From the NCBI RefSeq assembly GCF_036013975.1, contig NZ_CP107904.1, positions 4,899,001-4,963,000 of the forward strand: 64,000 nucleotides of DNA, read 5' to 3'. The position numbers were made by a program, and so were the translations under genes. Of this stretch, positions 1 to 9,851 are shown piece after piece; the stretch's first letter is position 1; each line of letters starts with the position of its first letter. Under the pieces are notes generated by a model. That model was not told the origin of the DNA, made no database searches, and saw only the letters and a program-made list of their open reading frames with translations. This DNA comes from Kitasatospora sp. NBC_00458. GTDB lineage: Bacteria; Actinomycetota; Actinomycetes; Streptomycetales; Streptomycetaceae.

Positions 1-3000
1 CGGCGAGCTTGCGGTCGATGCTGGTCTCGGTGGGGTCGTTGAGCCGCAGTTCCACGCGGGTGCCGAAGTTCGACTGGGTGGCGATGCGCACGTCGTTCCA
101 GCGGAGCATGCCGGCCACGACGTGGATGCCGTAGCCGCCGCCGCGCTTGAGGACGTCGACGACGGCGTCGTCCAGGTCCTCGAAGTCGTCGCGCAGCGCG
201 CCGAAGCCGTCGATGACGAGGACGATCTCGGCGGAGGCCAGCTGGGGCAGCCGGCCGGCCGCGTGCAGGGTGCGCAGCTGCTCGACGGAGTCGATGGTGT
301 GGTCCCGGAAGACGTTCTCCCGGGTGGTGAGCATGGTCCGCACCTCCTCGACGGTGCGGGCCGCCCGTTCGCGGTCGGCGCGGCCGGCGATGCCGCCGAC
401 GTGCGGCAGCCCGGAGAGGGCCTGGAGGCCGCCGCCGACCAGGTCGAGGCCGTAGACGCCGACCTCCTGCGGGGTGTGGGTCAGGGCGAGGGACAGGACC
501 AGGGTGCGCAGCAGCGTGGTCTTGCCGGACTGCGGGCCGCCGATGACGGCGGCGTGGCCGCCCGCCACGGTGAGGTCGAGGAACCACTCGCCCTGCCACT
601 GCTTCGCCGGGTCGTCGAGCAGGCCGAGCGGCACCTGGAGCCGGCCGCGCCGCCGGGTGAGCTGCATGCCGCGCGGGCCGACGTCCAGCGGGCCGGCGAC
701 GGCGTCGAGCGGGACGGCGGGGGGCAGCGGCGGCAGCCAGATCTGCCGGGCCTGGGCGGCGGCGTGCTCCAGCTGTCCGACGATGACGCCGAGTTCGGTC
801 GGGCCGGTCTCGCGGCGGCGGCCGGTCGGCTCCTGCGGGCCGTGCTCGGCGGCCTTGGAGAGGCTGTTGAAGGCCGGGTACTCCAGGGCGAGCGGTCCGC
901 TCCCCTCCTCCTCGGCGCGCTTCACCGGGCCCCGGTAGCCGCCGGAGACGTAGCTGGCCTTGAAGCGCTCGTAGTGGCTGGTGTCGACCTTGAGGTAGCC
1001 GAAGCCGGGCAGCGGCGGGAGGTGGAAGGCGTCCGTGGTGTCCAGGACGGTGCGGGACTCGTCGGCGGAGAAGGTCCGCAGGCCCAGCCGGTAGGACAGG
1101 TAGGTGTCCAGGCCCTTCAGGTTGCCGCCCTCGATGCGCTGGCTGGACAGCAGCAGGTGCACGCCGATGGAGCGGCCGATCCGGCCGATCGACAGGAAGA
1201 GGTCGATGAAGTCGGGCTTGGCGGTGAGGAGTTCGCCGAACTCGTCGATGACGATGAACAGGTGCGGCAGCGGGTCGAGGTCGGGCCGACGCTCGGCGCG
1301 CAGCGCGGCGTAGGCGCCGATGTCGGCGACGTTCCCCGCGTCCTTGAGGACCTGCTGGCGGCGCTTGACCTCGCCCGCGAGCGAGGCGTGGACGCGCTCG
1401 ACCAGGCCGGCCTGGTTCTCCAGGTTGGTGATGACGCCGGCGACGTGCGGCAGCTGCGCGAACGGGGCGAAGGTCGCACCGCCCTTGTAGTCGACCAGGA
1501 CCAGGGCGAGGTCCTCCGGCGGGTGCGTGGCGACCAGGGCGAGCACCAGGGTGCGGAGCAGCTCGGACTTGCCGGAGCCGGTGGCGCCGACGCAGAGGCC
1601 GTGCGGGCCCATGCCGAGCTCGGAGGACTCCTTCAGGTCGAGCAGGACGGGTTCGCGGGAGTCGCTGATGCCGATGGGGACGCGGAGGAAGGCGCGTTCG
1701 CCGCGCGGCGCCCACAGCCGGTCGAGGTCGAGGCGGGCGACGTCGTCGATGCCGAGCAGGTCGGCGAAGTCGACGGGGCCGGACAGCGGGGCGTCGACGA
1801 GCGACTCCGCGGAGAGCCGCAGCGGGGCGAGCATCCGGGCGAGGCCCTCGGCGAAGGGGACGCCGACCTCGTCCACGGTGCCGTGGGCGCTGATCGGCTG
1901 CTCCTCGCGCAGGTCCTCGATGTACACCCGGTCGCCGTCGACGGTGATCCGCAGGCCGATCTGCCCGGGTTCCTGGATCCGCTGTTCGAGCAGGTGCAGG
2001 ACGGTGACGCCCATCTCGCGCAGTCCGACCGCCTCGTCGGGGAGCGGCAGGTCGACGGCGTCCTCGCCGTGCCCGTCGGCGACGACGAGCAGCCGGGAGG
2101 TCATGGCCAGCGCGTCCCGGCCGGACAGGCCGCGGCGCACCTCGGCCGCGTAGGAGGCGCGGCGGCGCAGTTCGGGGCCGAGCTGGTGGGCGAGCTGGGC
2201 CACGGAGGGGGCGATGCGGCGGGCGGCGACGGGGCCGTCGAGCTGTTCGGTGTCGAGCAGGTGGGGCATCCACTTGGCCCACTCCCAGTCGGCGAGCCGG
2301 TCGCCGGGCACGGCGAGCGCGACGGTCACGTCGTCGGGCGCGTGCAGGGCGGCGGTCTGGACGAGCAGGGCGCGGGCGACCCGCAGGCAGTCCTCGCGGG
2401 GGCCGACGACGCTGATGTCGCCGACGCGGTCGAGCGGGACGGTGAGCGGGAGTTCGGTGCCGGTGCGGAAGCGGGTGGTGAGCGCGGAGGCCTCGTTGAG
2501 CATGAAGCGGTCCGGCGGGGTGAGGACGGACGAGCTCTGCTGGCCGATCCGCAGGTCGCGGACGGGCATCTCGCCGGTGCCGACGCGGACCCGCAGGAAG
2601 TCGCCGTCGACGCGGCGGCGCTCCCACAGCCGGGCCGGGTCGCGGACGATGTCGTACAGGGCGGGCGGCGGCGGGTTGAGGACGCCGGCGTGCTCGCCGA
2701 GGGTGCGCTCCTCGGCGGAGAGCTCCTCGCGGAGGTCCTCCAGGTAGGAGAGGTAGGCCTCGCGCTGGGTGCGGCGGGTGCGCTGGGCCTTGCCGCGCTG
2801 GGAGAAGACCAGGCCGAGGGAGCCGATCACGGTGACGACGAGGACCAGGGCGCCGAGGGCGGCGAACTGGCTGTTGCGGACCATCGTCATCATCACGACC
2901 GAGGACATCACGCCGGCCACCGGCAGCAGTGACATCGCGATGTTGCCGGCCTTCCCCTCGGGGAGGTTGGGCGGTGCCTCGATGGTGCGGGCCTCGGGGG

Positions 3001-3052
3001 CGGCCGGCGGCCGGACCGTCCTGGCCGGGCGGTGGATCAGTCGGGTACTCAT
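1..3052 (-). CDS. eccC: Type VII secretion ATPase EccC (3' end outside window)
   Basis: FtsK/SpoIIIE-type motor that drives substrate export by the membrane ESX (type VII) secretion complex. About 1,017 residues are visible and the C-terminus lies beyond position 1. Two predicted membrane helices lie near residues 38-80. A first ATPase domain has Walker A GATGSGKS (about residue 490) and a DEFGEL-type Walker B near 600. A second has GGPQSGKT near 840 with a weaker VIDGFG segment. EccCa and EccCb are therefore fused in one chain, and a third ATPase domain is expected outside the window. The ATG lies 2 nt after the stop of the MinD-like gene, implying one operon with translational coupling. The family assignment is secure; the substrate is not visible here. 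Confidence 0.93.
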   Translation of the reverse strand, partial: MSTRLIHRPARTVRPPAAPEARTIEAPPNLPEGKAGNIAMSLLPVAGVMSSVVMMTMVRNSQFAALGALVLVVTVIGSLGLVFSQRGKAQRTRRTQREAYLSYLEDLREELSAEERTLGEHAGVLNPPPPALYDIVRDPARLWERRRVDGDFLRVRVGTGEMPVRDLRIGQQSSSVLTPPDRFMLNEASALTTRFRTGTELPLTVPLDRVGDISVVGPREDCLRVARALLVQTAALHAPDDVTVALAVPGDRLADWEWAKWMPHLLDTEQLDGPVAARRIAPSVAQLAHQLGPELRRRASYAAEVRRGLSGRDALAMTSRLLVVADGHGEDAVDLPLPDEAVGLREMGVTVLHLLEQRIQEPGQIGLRITVDGDRVYIEDLREEQPISAHGTVDEVGVPFAEGLARMLAPLRLSAESLVDAPLSGPVDFADLLGIDDVARLDLDRLWAPRGERAFLRVPIGISDSREPVLLDLKESSELGMGPHGLCVGATGSGKSELLRTLVLALVATHPPEDLALVLVDYKGGATFAPFAQLPHVAGVITNLENQAGLVERVHASLAGEVKRRQQVLKDAGNVADIGAYAALRAERRPDLDPLPHLFIVIDEFGELLTAKPDFIDLFLSIGRIGRSIGVHLLLSSQRIEGGNLKGLDTYLSYRLGLRTFSADESRTVLDTTDAFHLPPLPGFGYLKVDTSHYERFKASYVSGGYRGPVKRAEEEGSGPLALEYPAFNSLSKAAEHGPQEPTGRRRETGPTELGVIVGQLEHAAAQARQIWLPPLPPAVPLDAVAGPLDVGPRGMQLTRRRGRLQVPLGLLDDPAKQWQGEWFLDLTVAGGHAAVIGGPQSGKTTLLRTLVLSLALTHTPQEVGVYGLDLVGGGLQALSGLPHVGGIAGRADRERAARTVEEVRTMLTTRENVFRDHTIDSVEQLRTLHAAGRLPQLASAEIVLVIDGFGALRDDFEDLDDAVVDVLKRGGGYGIHVVAGMLRWNDVRIATQSNFGTRVELRLNDPTETSIDRKLA

Positions 3053-3054
3053 CG

Positions 3055-4209
3055 TCAGTGGCGCTTCTGGGAGAGCTGGAAGACGTCGGCGGCGAGCCGG
3101 GTGGCGGTCGTCCTGGTCGCCCGGGTGAGCAGGTCGGTGCGGATGGCGCCGCCGGCCGCGAGGTGGCGGTCGTACGGCAGGACGTGGACGGGTGTCCCGG
3201 TGGAGCGGAGGGTGCGCACCGCGGCGTCGAGGTCCAGGCCCGGGTGCGGGGTCTGCTCGGTGAGCACGACGACGGTGCCGGCGATGACGTGCGGCGGCAG
3301 GCCGCGCATCCACTGGAGGACCTCGTGAGTGCTGGCGACGCCGTCGAGGGTCGCGGGGGTGGTCAGCACGCGGGCCTGGGAGGCGGAGAGCGCGACCCGG
3401 GCGACCTCGGCGGGCAGCGTCTGGCAGTCGACGACGGTGATGCCGAAGTAGCGGCGCAGGGCGACCATCACCCGCTGGTAGCCGCGGGCGTCCAGCATCG
3501 CGCCGATCTGGCCCTGGCTGCCGGGCAGCAGCCAGGAGTTGTTGCGGAGCTGGACGAGGTAGCCGGTGACGTCGAGCAGCGACATCTGCGGCTTGACGAT
3601 GTCGGCGACGTCGCTGGTGGTCCACCGGACGGTCTCGGCGCCGAGCTTGACGGGCAGCGAGCCGAGCGCCGGGTCGGCCTCGACGAAGAGGACCGGGTCC
3701 TTGCGGTAGTGGGCGTACGTGGTGCCGAGCAGGGCCGCGACGGTGGACTTGCCGGCGCCGCCGCGGATGGAGGTGACGGCGATCTGCCGGCCGGTGGTGA
3801 CCGGCTGCTGGAGGATCTCGGCGGTGCGGGTGGCCTCGGCGACCTCGCGGGCGGCGGACTTGGAGACGTTCTTCCAGACGGCGCGGACGGCGCGGGTCGC
3901 GAAGGGCTCCCCGCTGCGGGGCTTGCGGGCGAGGGCGGCCAGGTTCCGGTCGACGGTGGGGCGGGCGTCGGGGGAGCGGGGTGCCACGGCCGGCGGTGGC
4001 GGGCCGTGGTCGGCGGGCTGCCCGGCGGCCTGCGGCGGGACCTGCCCGTGGGCCTGCCCGGCCCCGTCCGCCGGGGCGGTGAGCGACTGGGCGAAGGCCT
4101 GCGCGGCGGCGGCCTGGGCCTGGTCCAGGGCCTGCGCCTGGGTCGGGTCGGGCGTCGGGGCCCTCAGATCGCGCAGGACGTCGCCCTGCCAGTTGTCGCC
4201 GTTCGGCAT
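3055..4209 (-). CDS. MinD/ParA-like ATPase of the ESX cluster
   Basis: A 384-residue protein with a Pro/Ala/Gln-rich N-terminal stretch (about residues 15-80) followed by a MinD/ParA-type ATPase domain. The deviant Walker A reads RGGAGKST near residue 150, with a later VVDCQ segment in the Walker B position. The layout resembles mycobacterial EspI-type proteins (proline-rich N-terminus plus SIMIBI ATPase), which regulate ESX systems. The assignment by analogy is inference. The ATG at 4209 is chosen because upstream sequence in this frame overlaps eccD on the same strand and lacks family similarity. It lies between eccD (84 nt away) and eccC (2 nt away), so it very probably belongs to the secretion operon. 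Confidence 0.85.
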   Translation of the reverse strand: MPNGDNWQGDVLRDLRAPTPDPTQAQALDQAQAAAAQAFAQSLTAPADGAGQAHGQVPPQAAGQPADHGPPPPAVAPRSPDARPTVDRNLAALARKPRSGEPFATRAVRAVWKNVSKSAAREVAEATRTAEILQQPVTTGRQIAVTSIRGGAGKSTVAALLGTTYAHYRKDPVLFVEADPALGSLPVKLGAETVRWTTSDVADIVKPQMSLLDVTGYLVQLRNNSWLLPGSQGQIGAMLDARGYQRVMVALRRYFGITVVDCQTLPAEVARVALSASQARVLTTPATLDGVASTHEVLQWMRGLPPHVIAGTVVVLTEQTPHPGLDLDAAVRTLRSTGTPVHVLPYDRHLAAGGAIRTDLLTRATRTTATRLAADVFQLSQKRH

Positions 4210-4292
4210 GTCTGCCCCTGCCCCTTCCACTCCACGTACCGCCCCGCCCGGAGCTCCTGTGCGTTGACTCGGAAACCGACCCGGAGGCCGGT

Positions 4293-5648
4293 TCAGAACT
4301 TGTCGAGCAGCTGCCCGTACACCCCGAACACCCCGACGGCCAGCGGGAAGAGCCCGACCATGCCGACGGACTCGACGAGGTCGGCCAGGCGCCGCAGCCG
4401 GACCTGGGTGTGCTCGGGCGGCTGGACCGCGAGGACCAGCAGCGGCAGCAGCGCGGCGGCGCACAGCACCGCCAGCGCCCCGGCGCCCCCGTCGTGCCGC
4501 ATCCACAGCAGCACCAGGCGCACCACGAGGACCCCGGCGGCGGTGAGCAGCGCCACCACCTCGGCGACCAGCGGGAAGGCCCGGGCCCGGGACAGCAGCA
4601 CCACGGCGACCAGCGCCGGCAGCGCCACGGTCCACCCGTCGGGGTCGTCGGCCAGGGTGAGGAGCCAGCCCGCGCCGGCGGCCGAGACCGCGGTCGCGAT
4701 GGTCGCGAGCGCGAGCCCGCGGTGGGTGGCGGCGAGTGCGTTGCCCACCTCGTGGCGGCTGACGGACGCTCCGCCGGAGCGGCGGTCGTCGAGGGCGGTG
4801 AGGCCCGAGCCCATCAGCGCGAGGCGCGGTAGGAGTCCGAGCAGCACCACGGAGAACACCGCCATCACGGCGCCGATCCGGGCCGGGTCGGTCTGGACGG
4901 CGGCGACGGCCTCCCACACGGCGGTGACGACGGCGACGGCGACGGCGCCGATCAGGCCGCCGCGGCCGAGCGGGGAGAGGACGCCGAGCAGGGCGACCGT
5001 CACGGTCAGCGCGCCCGCGACGGCGGCCAGCCGTGCGCTCGGGGGCCAGCCGAAGGCGTCGGCGGCCGCCCATGCGCCGAGGACGCCGAGTCCGCCCGAG
5101 GCGAGCAGGAGCGCGGTGGCCAGGACCCGGTTGCCCTTCCCGACCCGGGAGACGAGGGCTCCGACGGCGGCCAGGGCGGCCGCGAGGCCCAGCAGCACCC
5201 CGGCGAGCGCGTCGAGGGCGAACTCGCGCCGGGCGAGCAGGGCGGCGGTGACGGCGAAGGCGACGGTCGCGACGCCCGCGCTGCCCCTCCGGGCGGCCGG
5301 GCGCCAGCGCCAGGCCTGGAGGTTGAGGTCGTCGGCGACCAGGTCGATCACGTCGTGGACGACCGGGGCGGGCGGCGCGGAGTGGGTCCGCACCAGGCGG
5401 AGGACGGCGCCGTCGGCCACGCCCGCCGACTCCAGGGTGCTGTCGTGCGGCAGCGCGGAGCCGTCCGGCGTCATCAGCTGACGCGCCATGGGCCGGGACG
5501 CGGTCCGGTCGTCGAGCAGCTGCAGGATGTCCGGGAGCAGCATCCCGATCGGGGTGTCGGCGGGCAGGACCACGTCGGCCTGGCGCCGCTCCCCGATCAG
5601 GGTCACCCTGCTCTGCCGTGCCGGGGAAGTCGTTGCTGTGCTCACCAC
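4293..5648 (-). CDS. eccD: Type VII secretion integral membrane protein EccD
   Basis: A 451-residue protein with an N-terminal ubiquitin-like (YukD) domain, about residues 12-90, followed by a long membrane domain with roughly eleven hydrophobic segments. This is the standard EccD architecture, and it forms the central membrane channel component of ESX secretion. The first codon is GTG, followed by a second GTG, so the exact start is uncertain by one codon. It lies 96 nt downstream of a small membrane protein gene and upstream of the MinD-like ATPase and eccC, all on the minus strand. Confidence 0.9.
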   Translation of the reverse strand: MVSTATTSPARQSRVTLIGERRQADVVLPADTPIGMLLPDILQLLDDRTASRPMARQLMTPDGSALPHDSTLESAGVADGAVLRLVRTHSAPPAPVVHDVIDLVADDLNLQAWRWRPAARRGSAGVATVAFAVTAALLARREFALDALAGVLLGLAAALAAVGALVSRVGKGNRVLATALLLASGGLGVLGAWAAADAFGWPPSARLAAVAGALTVTVALLGVLSPLGRGGLIGAVAVAVVTAVWEAVAAVQTDPARIGAVMAVFSVVLLGLLPRLALMGSGLTALDDRRSGGASVSRHEVGNALAATHRGLALATIATAVSAAGAGWLLTLADDPDGWTVALPALVAVVLLSRARAFPLVAEVVALLTAAGVLVVRLVLLWMRHDGGAGALAVLCAAALLPLLVLAVQPPEHTQVRLRRLADLVESVGMVGLFPLAVGVFGVYGQLLDKF

Positions 5649-5744
5649 TTGTCGGAACCTATCATCGCGCCGTTCTCGACCTCTCGGTCCAGTCTCTCGG
5701 TCCAGTGCTGCTGCGTCCGGGGCGCCCGGGGGCGCCCGGGGCTC

Positions 5745-6071
5745 CTACGGTCCGCTCGGTCGGGGTGACTGCGCGGGGTCCGCCGGCGGAGCCGGGAGCG
5801 GTGATCCGGACGGCCCCGTGTAGGGCTGCACCTGGCGCTGCTGCTGCTTCTCCTGCTCCGCCTTCTGCTTCGCCAGCGTCGTCTGGAGGAAGGACCAGCC
5901 GACGCATCCCGCGCACAGGACGGCCGCGATGGCGATCCCGGCGAACACCTTCCCGAGCCGTTCGTCCGCCGCGCGGCGCACCCGATCCGCGCCGAACAGC
6001 AGTGAGTCCCGCATCCTGCGGCGTCGTACCGCCACGGACTCCAGGAGCTGACTGTCGTAGTCCCGTGCCAT
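5745..6071 (-). CDS. Small single-pass membrane protein at head of ESX operon
   Basis: A 108-residue protein starting at an ATG. A basic N-terminal half (residues 1-40) with an RRRR run precedes one hydrophobic segment around residues 43-62. A Gln/Lys-rich stretch (KQKAEQEKQQQRQ) follows, then a Pro/Ser-rich tail. The topology is probably N-in with an exported C-terminal tail. No enzyme motif is visible. Its place as the first gene of the EccD-MinD-EccC run suggests an accessory role in secretion; the function is not recognised. Confidence 0.7.
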   Translation of the reverse strand: MARDYDSQLLESVAVRRRRMRDSLLFGADRVRRAADERLGKVFAGIAIAAVLCAGCVGWSFLQTTLAKQKAEQEKQQQRQVQPYTGPSGSPLPAPPADPAQSPRPSGP

Positions 6072-6953
6072 TTGCCGCCTGCCGTCTCCCCCGTGTGCTG
6101 CCTGTGCAACATAAAGCATGCACCCGTCACTGGACACCCCCGGCGGCGTGCGGACACCGTGCGTACTCCGGCGCCGGGCGACCGTGCGCGGCGGGGCGGA
6201 AGCACGAACCGCAGACCCCCCGCACACACGACCTCCACCGGGGTTCGGGGTCCGTCACATCCGGAGTCCGCGGTCACGGTGGCGGCGCGTCCGGGGAGGC
6301 GCGGCTCCGTCGGGGCGGCCCCCTCGTTCCAGCGGTGCCGCCGCCGCGTTCCCGAGCGTGGTGTCGATCGATTCCCGCACCCGGGTGAGCTCCTGCCCGG
6401 AATATCCCTCGTATTCTCCTCGGGGCTGATCGGGCACTTCCCGACGGGCGGCGGTCGGGACTTCCGCCTCCACTTCGACTCGGACGGCACCGGCCCCAAC
6501 CAGTACATCAAGCGCCTGACCGGAGCCGATTTCGACGACCGATTGAAGAACGACAACGCGTCGCAGTGTTTCGACTTCCTCCAGTACCGCCCCTCCTGGG
6601 GATTCCGGAGCACCGGCGCCGCGGAGGCGGACGGGCCGACCGCGGGCCGGGGCGGGCGAGCCGGGCGCGCGGAGCCCGAACAACGGCTCCGCGCGCCCGG
6701 ATTTCCCGTGCGGCCGCACAACTCGGCGGCGGCATCGGTGACTCCTCGCGCGGGTTCCCGAATGCGGCACCCCTGAAGGAGAGTTGCAGGGGGAATCACT
6801 CCGATTGTGTGATCCATGCCACGGAAACGTGCTTCCGGTGCAACCTCGTCGCCACTCCGGTCGTCTCCGAAGTGGGCGTGTCGTGCGAGACCTGCGGCAG
6901 CTGCTCCCCAGGCCGGGCCTGGGCAGGCTGTTCGGCAAGTGAGGAGTGCACGG
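6072..6953. other. Divergent intergenic region, possible gene remnant
   Basis: About 880 bp separate the ESX operon (minus) from the LCP gene (plus), so promoters for both must lie here; no confident -35/-10 pair was found. Positions about 6424-6610 on the plus strand read as an open frame with strong third-position G/C bias, containing the segment GTGPNQYIKRLTGADFDDRL. No start codon with a ribosome binding site is visible, and upstream sequence in that frame loses the bias. A decayed gene or an inserted fragment is possible. The rest shows nothing recognisable. Confidence 0.35.
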
Positions 6954-8735
6954 GTGGAAGGTCGGCAGGGAGAGGGCGGGCTCCACGCGGCTCAGCCGCG
7001 TCCGGGGAGCGGGACGGGCGGGGAGCCGACCGGCGGCCGACCGGGCGCCGGCGGCGCCGCGGTGCCCCCGCCCCGCGAGGGCGGCAGGTCCGAGGCACGT
7101 CGCGCGGCGCAGTCGCGGGGCGGCCGGGGCACACGCGCCAAGCCCTCCGGCCGACGCGCCGCAGGCCGCGGGCGGAAGCCCGAACGCAACGTCAAGAAGA
7201 TCGCGGCCTGGTCGGCGGCCGGCGCGCTGGTGCTGATGGCCGGCACCGGCGGCGCGATCTACTGGAAGCTCAACGGCAACATCAAGTCCTTCGGCAAGGA
7301 CGGTGTCGCCGCCGAGCGCCCGGCCGAGGCGCCGGCGGACGCCAACGGGAACAAGCCGGTCAACATCCTGCTGATCGGCTCCGACAGCCGCGGCAAGAAC
7401 AACTCCGACCTGGGCGGCGGCAAGGACGGCGGTGCCCGCTCCGACACCACGATCCTGCTGCACGTCTACGCCGATCACAAGCACGCGGTGGGCATCTCCA
7501 TACCGCGCAACGCCGTCGTCGCGCTGCCCAAGTGCAAGCTGCCGAACGGCCAGTGGTCCAAGGAGCGGACCACACTCTTCAACGAGGCCTTCTCGACCGG
7601 TGGAACGGACGACGGCAACCCGGCCTGCACCCAGAACGCCGTCGAGAAGCTCACCGGCATCTTCATCAACCACACCATCATGGTGGACTTCCAGGGGTTC
7701 GCCGCGATGACCAAGGCGGTCGACGGCGTCGATGTCTGCCTGCCGGAGGACGTCTACGAGAAGGACCTCGACCAGGACCTGCCCAAGAAGGGCGAGGTGA
7801 TCCTGAAGAAGGGGTCGCAGAAGGTCCAGGGCCAGCAGGCACTCGACTACGTGCGGCTTCGCCACGGCCTGGGCGACGGCTCCGACATCGGCCGGATGAA
7901 GCGCCAGCAGGCCTTCCTCAGCTCGCTCTCCTCGAAGATCAAGAAGCAGGGTCTCAACCCCACCAACCTGCTGCCGCTCGCCGACGCCGCCACCAAGTCG
8001 CTGACCGTCGACGAGGGGCTCGACTCGGTCGACAAGCTGATGTCCTTCGGTCTCTCGCTCAAGAACATCGACATGCACGACCTCAAGTTCGTCACCGTGC
8101 CCTGGCGCTTCCGCAAGCAGGACGTGGACCTCGACATCGTGAAGGAGGACGCCGACAAGCTCTGGGCGACGCTCAAGGCCGACCGCACCCTCGACGGCCA
8201 GAACGCCGTCGGCGAGCAGCCCCCGGAGGCCGCCGCCGCGCCGACCACCCCCGCCGCGCCGACCACCCCCGCCGCGCCCGCGACCACCGCCTCCGACACC
8301 GCCAACCAGAGCATCAAGGTGGGCGTCTACAACGGCACCACCTCCCGCGGTCTGGACGGCAAGGCGGCCGAGCAGCTGAAGGCGGCCAAGTTCGCCGCCA
8401 CCAAGATGGGCACGGCGGCCACCACCAAGTACGCGACCACGATGATCGAGTACGGCGCCGGGCAGAAGGCGAACGCGGAGAAGGTCGCCGCACTCTTCCC
8501 GGGCGCGACCGTCGAGGCCGGGAAGACCGCGGGGATCACGGTGATCCTGGGCAAGGACTTCGCCGCGGCCGACGGCGGCGCGACGGGCACCACTCCGCCC
8601 GGCGCGGGCGCGGGTGCCTCGGCCGTGCCGTCCGCCCCCGCCGTGCCGGACCCGCTGCCCACCAGCGTCACCAACGAGACCCGGTCGGCGGACGACGACA
8701 TCTGCGACAAGACCATCTACGGTTCCGGCGGCTGA
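6954..8735 (+). CDS. LytR-CpsA-Psr (LCP) family protein with LytR_C domain
   Basis: A 593-residue membrane-anchored protein of the LCP family, which transfers undecaprenyl-linked glycopolymers (teichoic acids, polysaccharides) onto peptidoglycan. A cytoplasmic Arg/Gly/Pro-rich N-terminus precedes one transmembrane helix (about residues 82-100). An extracellular LCP domain follows, with NILLIGSDSRG and SDTTILLHV segments and conserved arginines. After a Pro/Ala/Thr linker, a C-terminal LytR_C domain begins near GVYNGTTSRGL. GTG at 6954 is preferred over the upstream ATG at 6816 because GAGGAG lies 7 nt before it and the upstream stretch is low-complexity. It stands alone, divergent from the ESX operon. 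Confidence 0.88.
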   Translation: MEGRQGEGGLHAAQPRPGSGTGGEPTGGRPGAGGAAVPPPREGGRSEARRAAQSRGGRGTRAKPSGRRAAGRGRKPERNVKKIAAWSAAGALVLMAGTGGAIYWKLNGNIKSFGKDGVAAERPAEAPADANGNKPVNILLIGSDSRGKNNSDLGGGKDGGARSDTTILLHVYADHKHAVGISIPRNAVVALPKCKLPNGQWSKERTTLFNEAFSTGGTDDGNPACTQNAVEKLTGIFINHTIMVDFQGFAAMTKAVDGVDVCLPEDVYEKDLDQDLPKKGEVILKKGSQKVQGQQALDYVRLRHGLGDGSDIGRMKRQQAFLSSLSSKIKKQGLNPTNLLPLADAATKSLTVDEGLDSVDKLMSFGLSLKNIDMHDLKFVTVPWRFRKQDVDLDIVKEDADKLWATLKADRTLDGQNAVGEQPPEAAAAPTTPAAPTTPAAPATTASDTANQSIKVGVYNGTTSRGLDGKAAEQLKAAKFAATKMGTAATTKYATTMIEYGAGQKANAEKVAALFPGATVEAGKTAGITVILGKDFAAADGGATGTTPPGAGAGASAVPSAPAVPDPLPTSVTNETRSADDDICDKTIYGSGG

Positions 8736-8962
8736 CCGGAGGGCCGGGTGACGGGTGCCGGGTGGCAGGAGCCGGGCGACGGGGGCCGGGTGACCGCCCC
8801 GGCACGCCCGGTGTGCGGTCGCCCGCCGGGGCGGCGTCCGGTGGCGGGATCGCGGGGGCACGGCGATCGTGGGCCTGTACGGCCCTTCGGCCGCGCGGCC
8901 GGACCACGGCCGCGGCGTCCCGGGCGGCCGCGGCGGAGGACCATCGCTTGGGAGGCCCAGGA

Positions 8963-9748
8963 ATGCCCGTAGTCACCGCACCGTACAAGCCCGGCACCCC
9001 GTGTTGGGTGGACCTGATGGCGAGCGACCAGCAGGCCGCGCTCGACTTCTACCGCGACCTGTTCGGCTGGCAGGGCGAGGTCGGTCCGCCCGAGTTCGGC
9101 GGCTACTCCGTGTGCTCGCTGAACGGCAGGCCGGTCGCCGGGATCATGGCCCGGTCGGCCCCCGAGGGCCAGCCGCTGCCGCCGGTGGGCTGGACCACCT
9201 ACCTGGCCTCGGACGACGCGGACGCGACCGGCCGGGCGATCACCGGGGCGGGCGGCACGATCCTGTACCCGGTGATGGAGGTCGGCGACACCGGACGGAT
9301 GCTGGTCGCCGCCGATCCGACCGGCGCGGTCTTCGGGGTCTGGCAGAAGCTGGAGTTCATCGGCGCGGGCGTCGTCAACGAGCCCGGCGCGCTGGTCTGG
9401 AACGAGCTCAACACGACCGACACCGAGACGGCCGGCCGCTTCTACCAGCAGGCGCTGGGGCTGCGCCCGGGGACCATCCAGGGCATGGAGGGGTTCTACT
9501 CGCTGAACGTCGGCGACCACACGGTGGGCGGCATGCAGCCGGTCGCCGGGTACCTGGCGCCCGGCACGCCCCCGCACTGGATGGCGTACTTCTCGGTGGA
9601 CGACACCGACTCGACGGTGGACGCCCTGGTCAAGGCCGGCGGGTCGGTGATCCAGCCGCCGTTCGACATGCAGGCCGGGCGGATGGCGGTGGTCCAGGAC
9701 CCGCAGGGCGCCGTCTTCGCGCTGACCGCCACGCCCGACTCGCCCTGA
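8963..9748 (+). CDS. VOC family protein, two glyoxalase-like domains
   Basis: A 261-residue protein with two tandem vicinal-oxygen-chelate domains. The first starts at CWVDLMASDQQAALDFYRDLFGW, abbreviated as CWVDLM...FYRDLFGW; the second at LVWNELNT...FYQQALGL. The halves are clear internal repeats, each a beta-alpha-beta-beta-beta fold seen in the Cfp30B/27-kDa antigen type of actinobacterial proteins. The substrate is unknown. The ATG is preceded by GGAGG 8 nt upstream. Flanking genes are unrelated, and it is probably monocistronic. Confidence 0.85.
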   Translation: MPVVTAPYKPGTPCWVDLMASDQQAALDFYRDLFGWQGEVGPPEFGGYSVCSLNGRPVAGIMARSAPEGQPLPPVGWTTYLASDDADATGRAITGAGGTILYPVMEVGDTGRMLVAADPTGAVFGVWQKLEFIGAGVVNEPGALVWNELNTTDTETAGRFYQQALGLRPGTIQGMEGFYSLNVGDHTVGGMQPVAGYLAPGTPPHWMAYFSVDDTDSTVDALVKAGGSVIQPPFDMQAGRMAVVQDPQGAVFALTATPDSP

Positions 9749-9851
9749 CCGACCCGCCCCGACCGACCCGCACGGGACGGAAGCCGCCCGTTCCCGCGAC
9801 GCGCCGCCGGAATGGGCGGTGCGGCGCGCGTCGGCGGGTAAGACTGCACCC

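Noticed and set aside
122..2932. 936-codon plus-strand open frame over eccC
   Set aside because: Its translation is Gly/Arg/Ala-rich and low-complexity; the minus-strand frame has EccC domains and Walker motifs.
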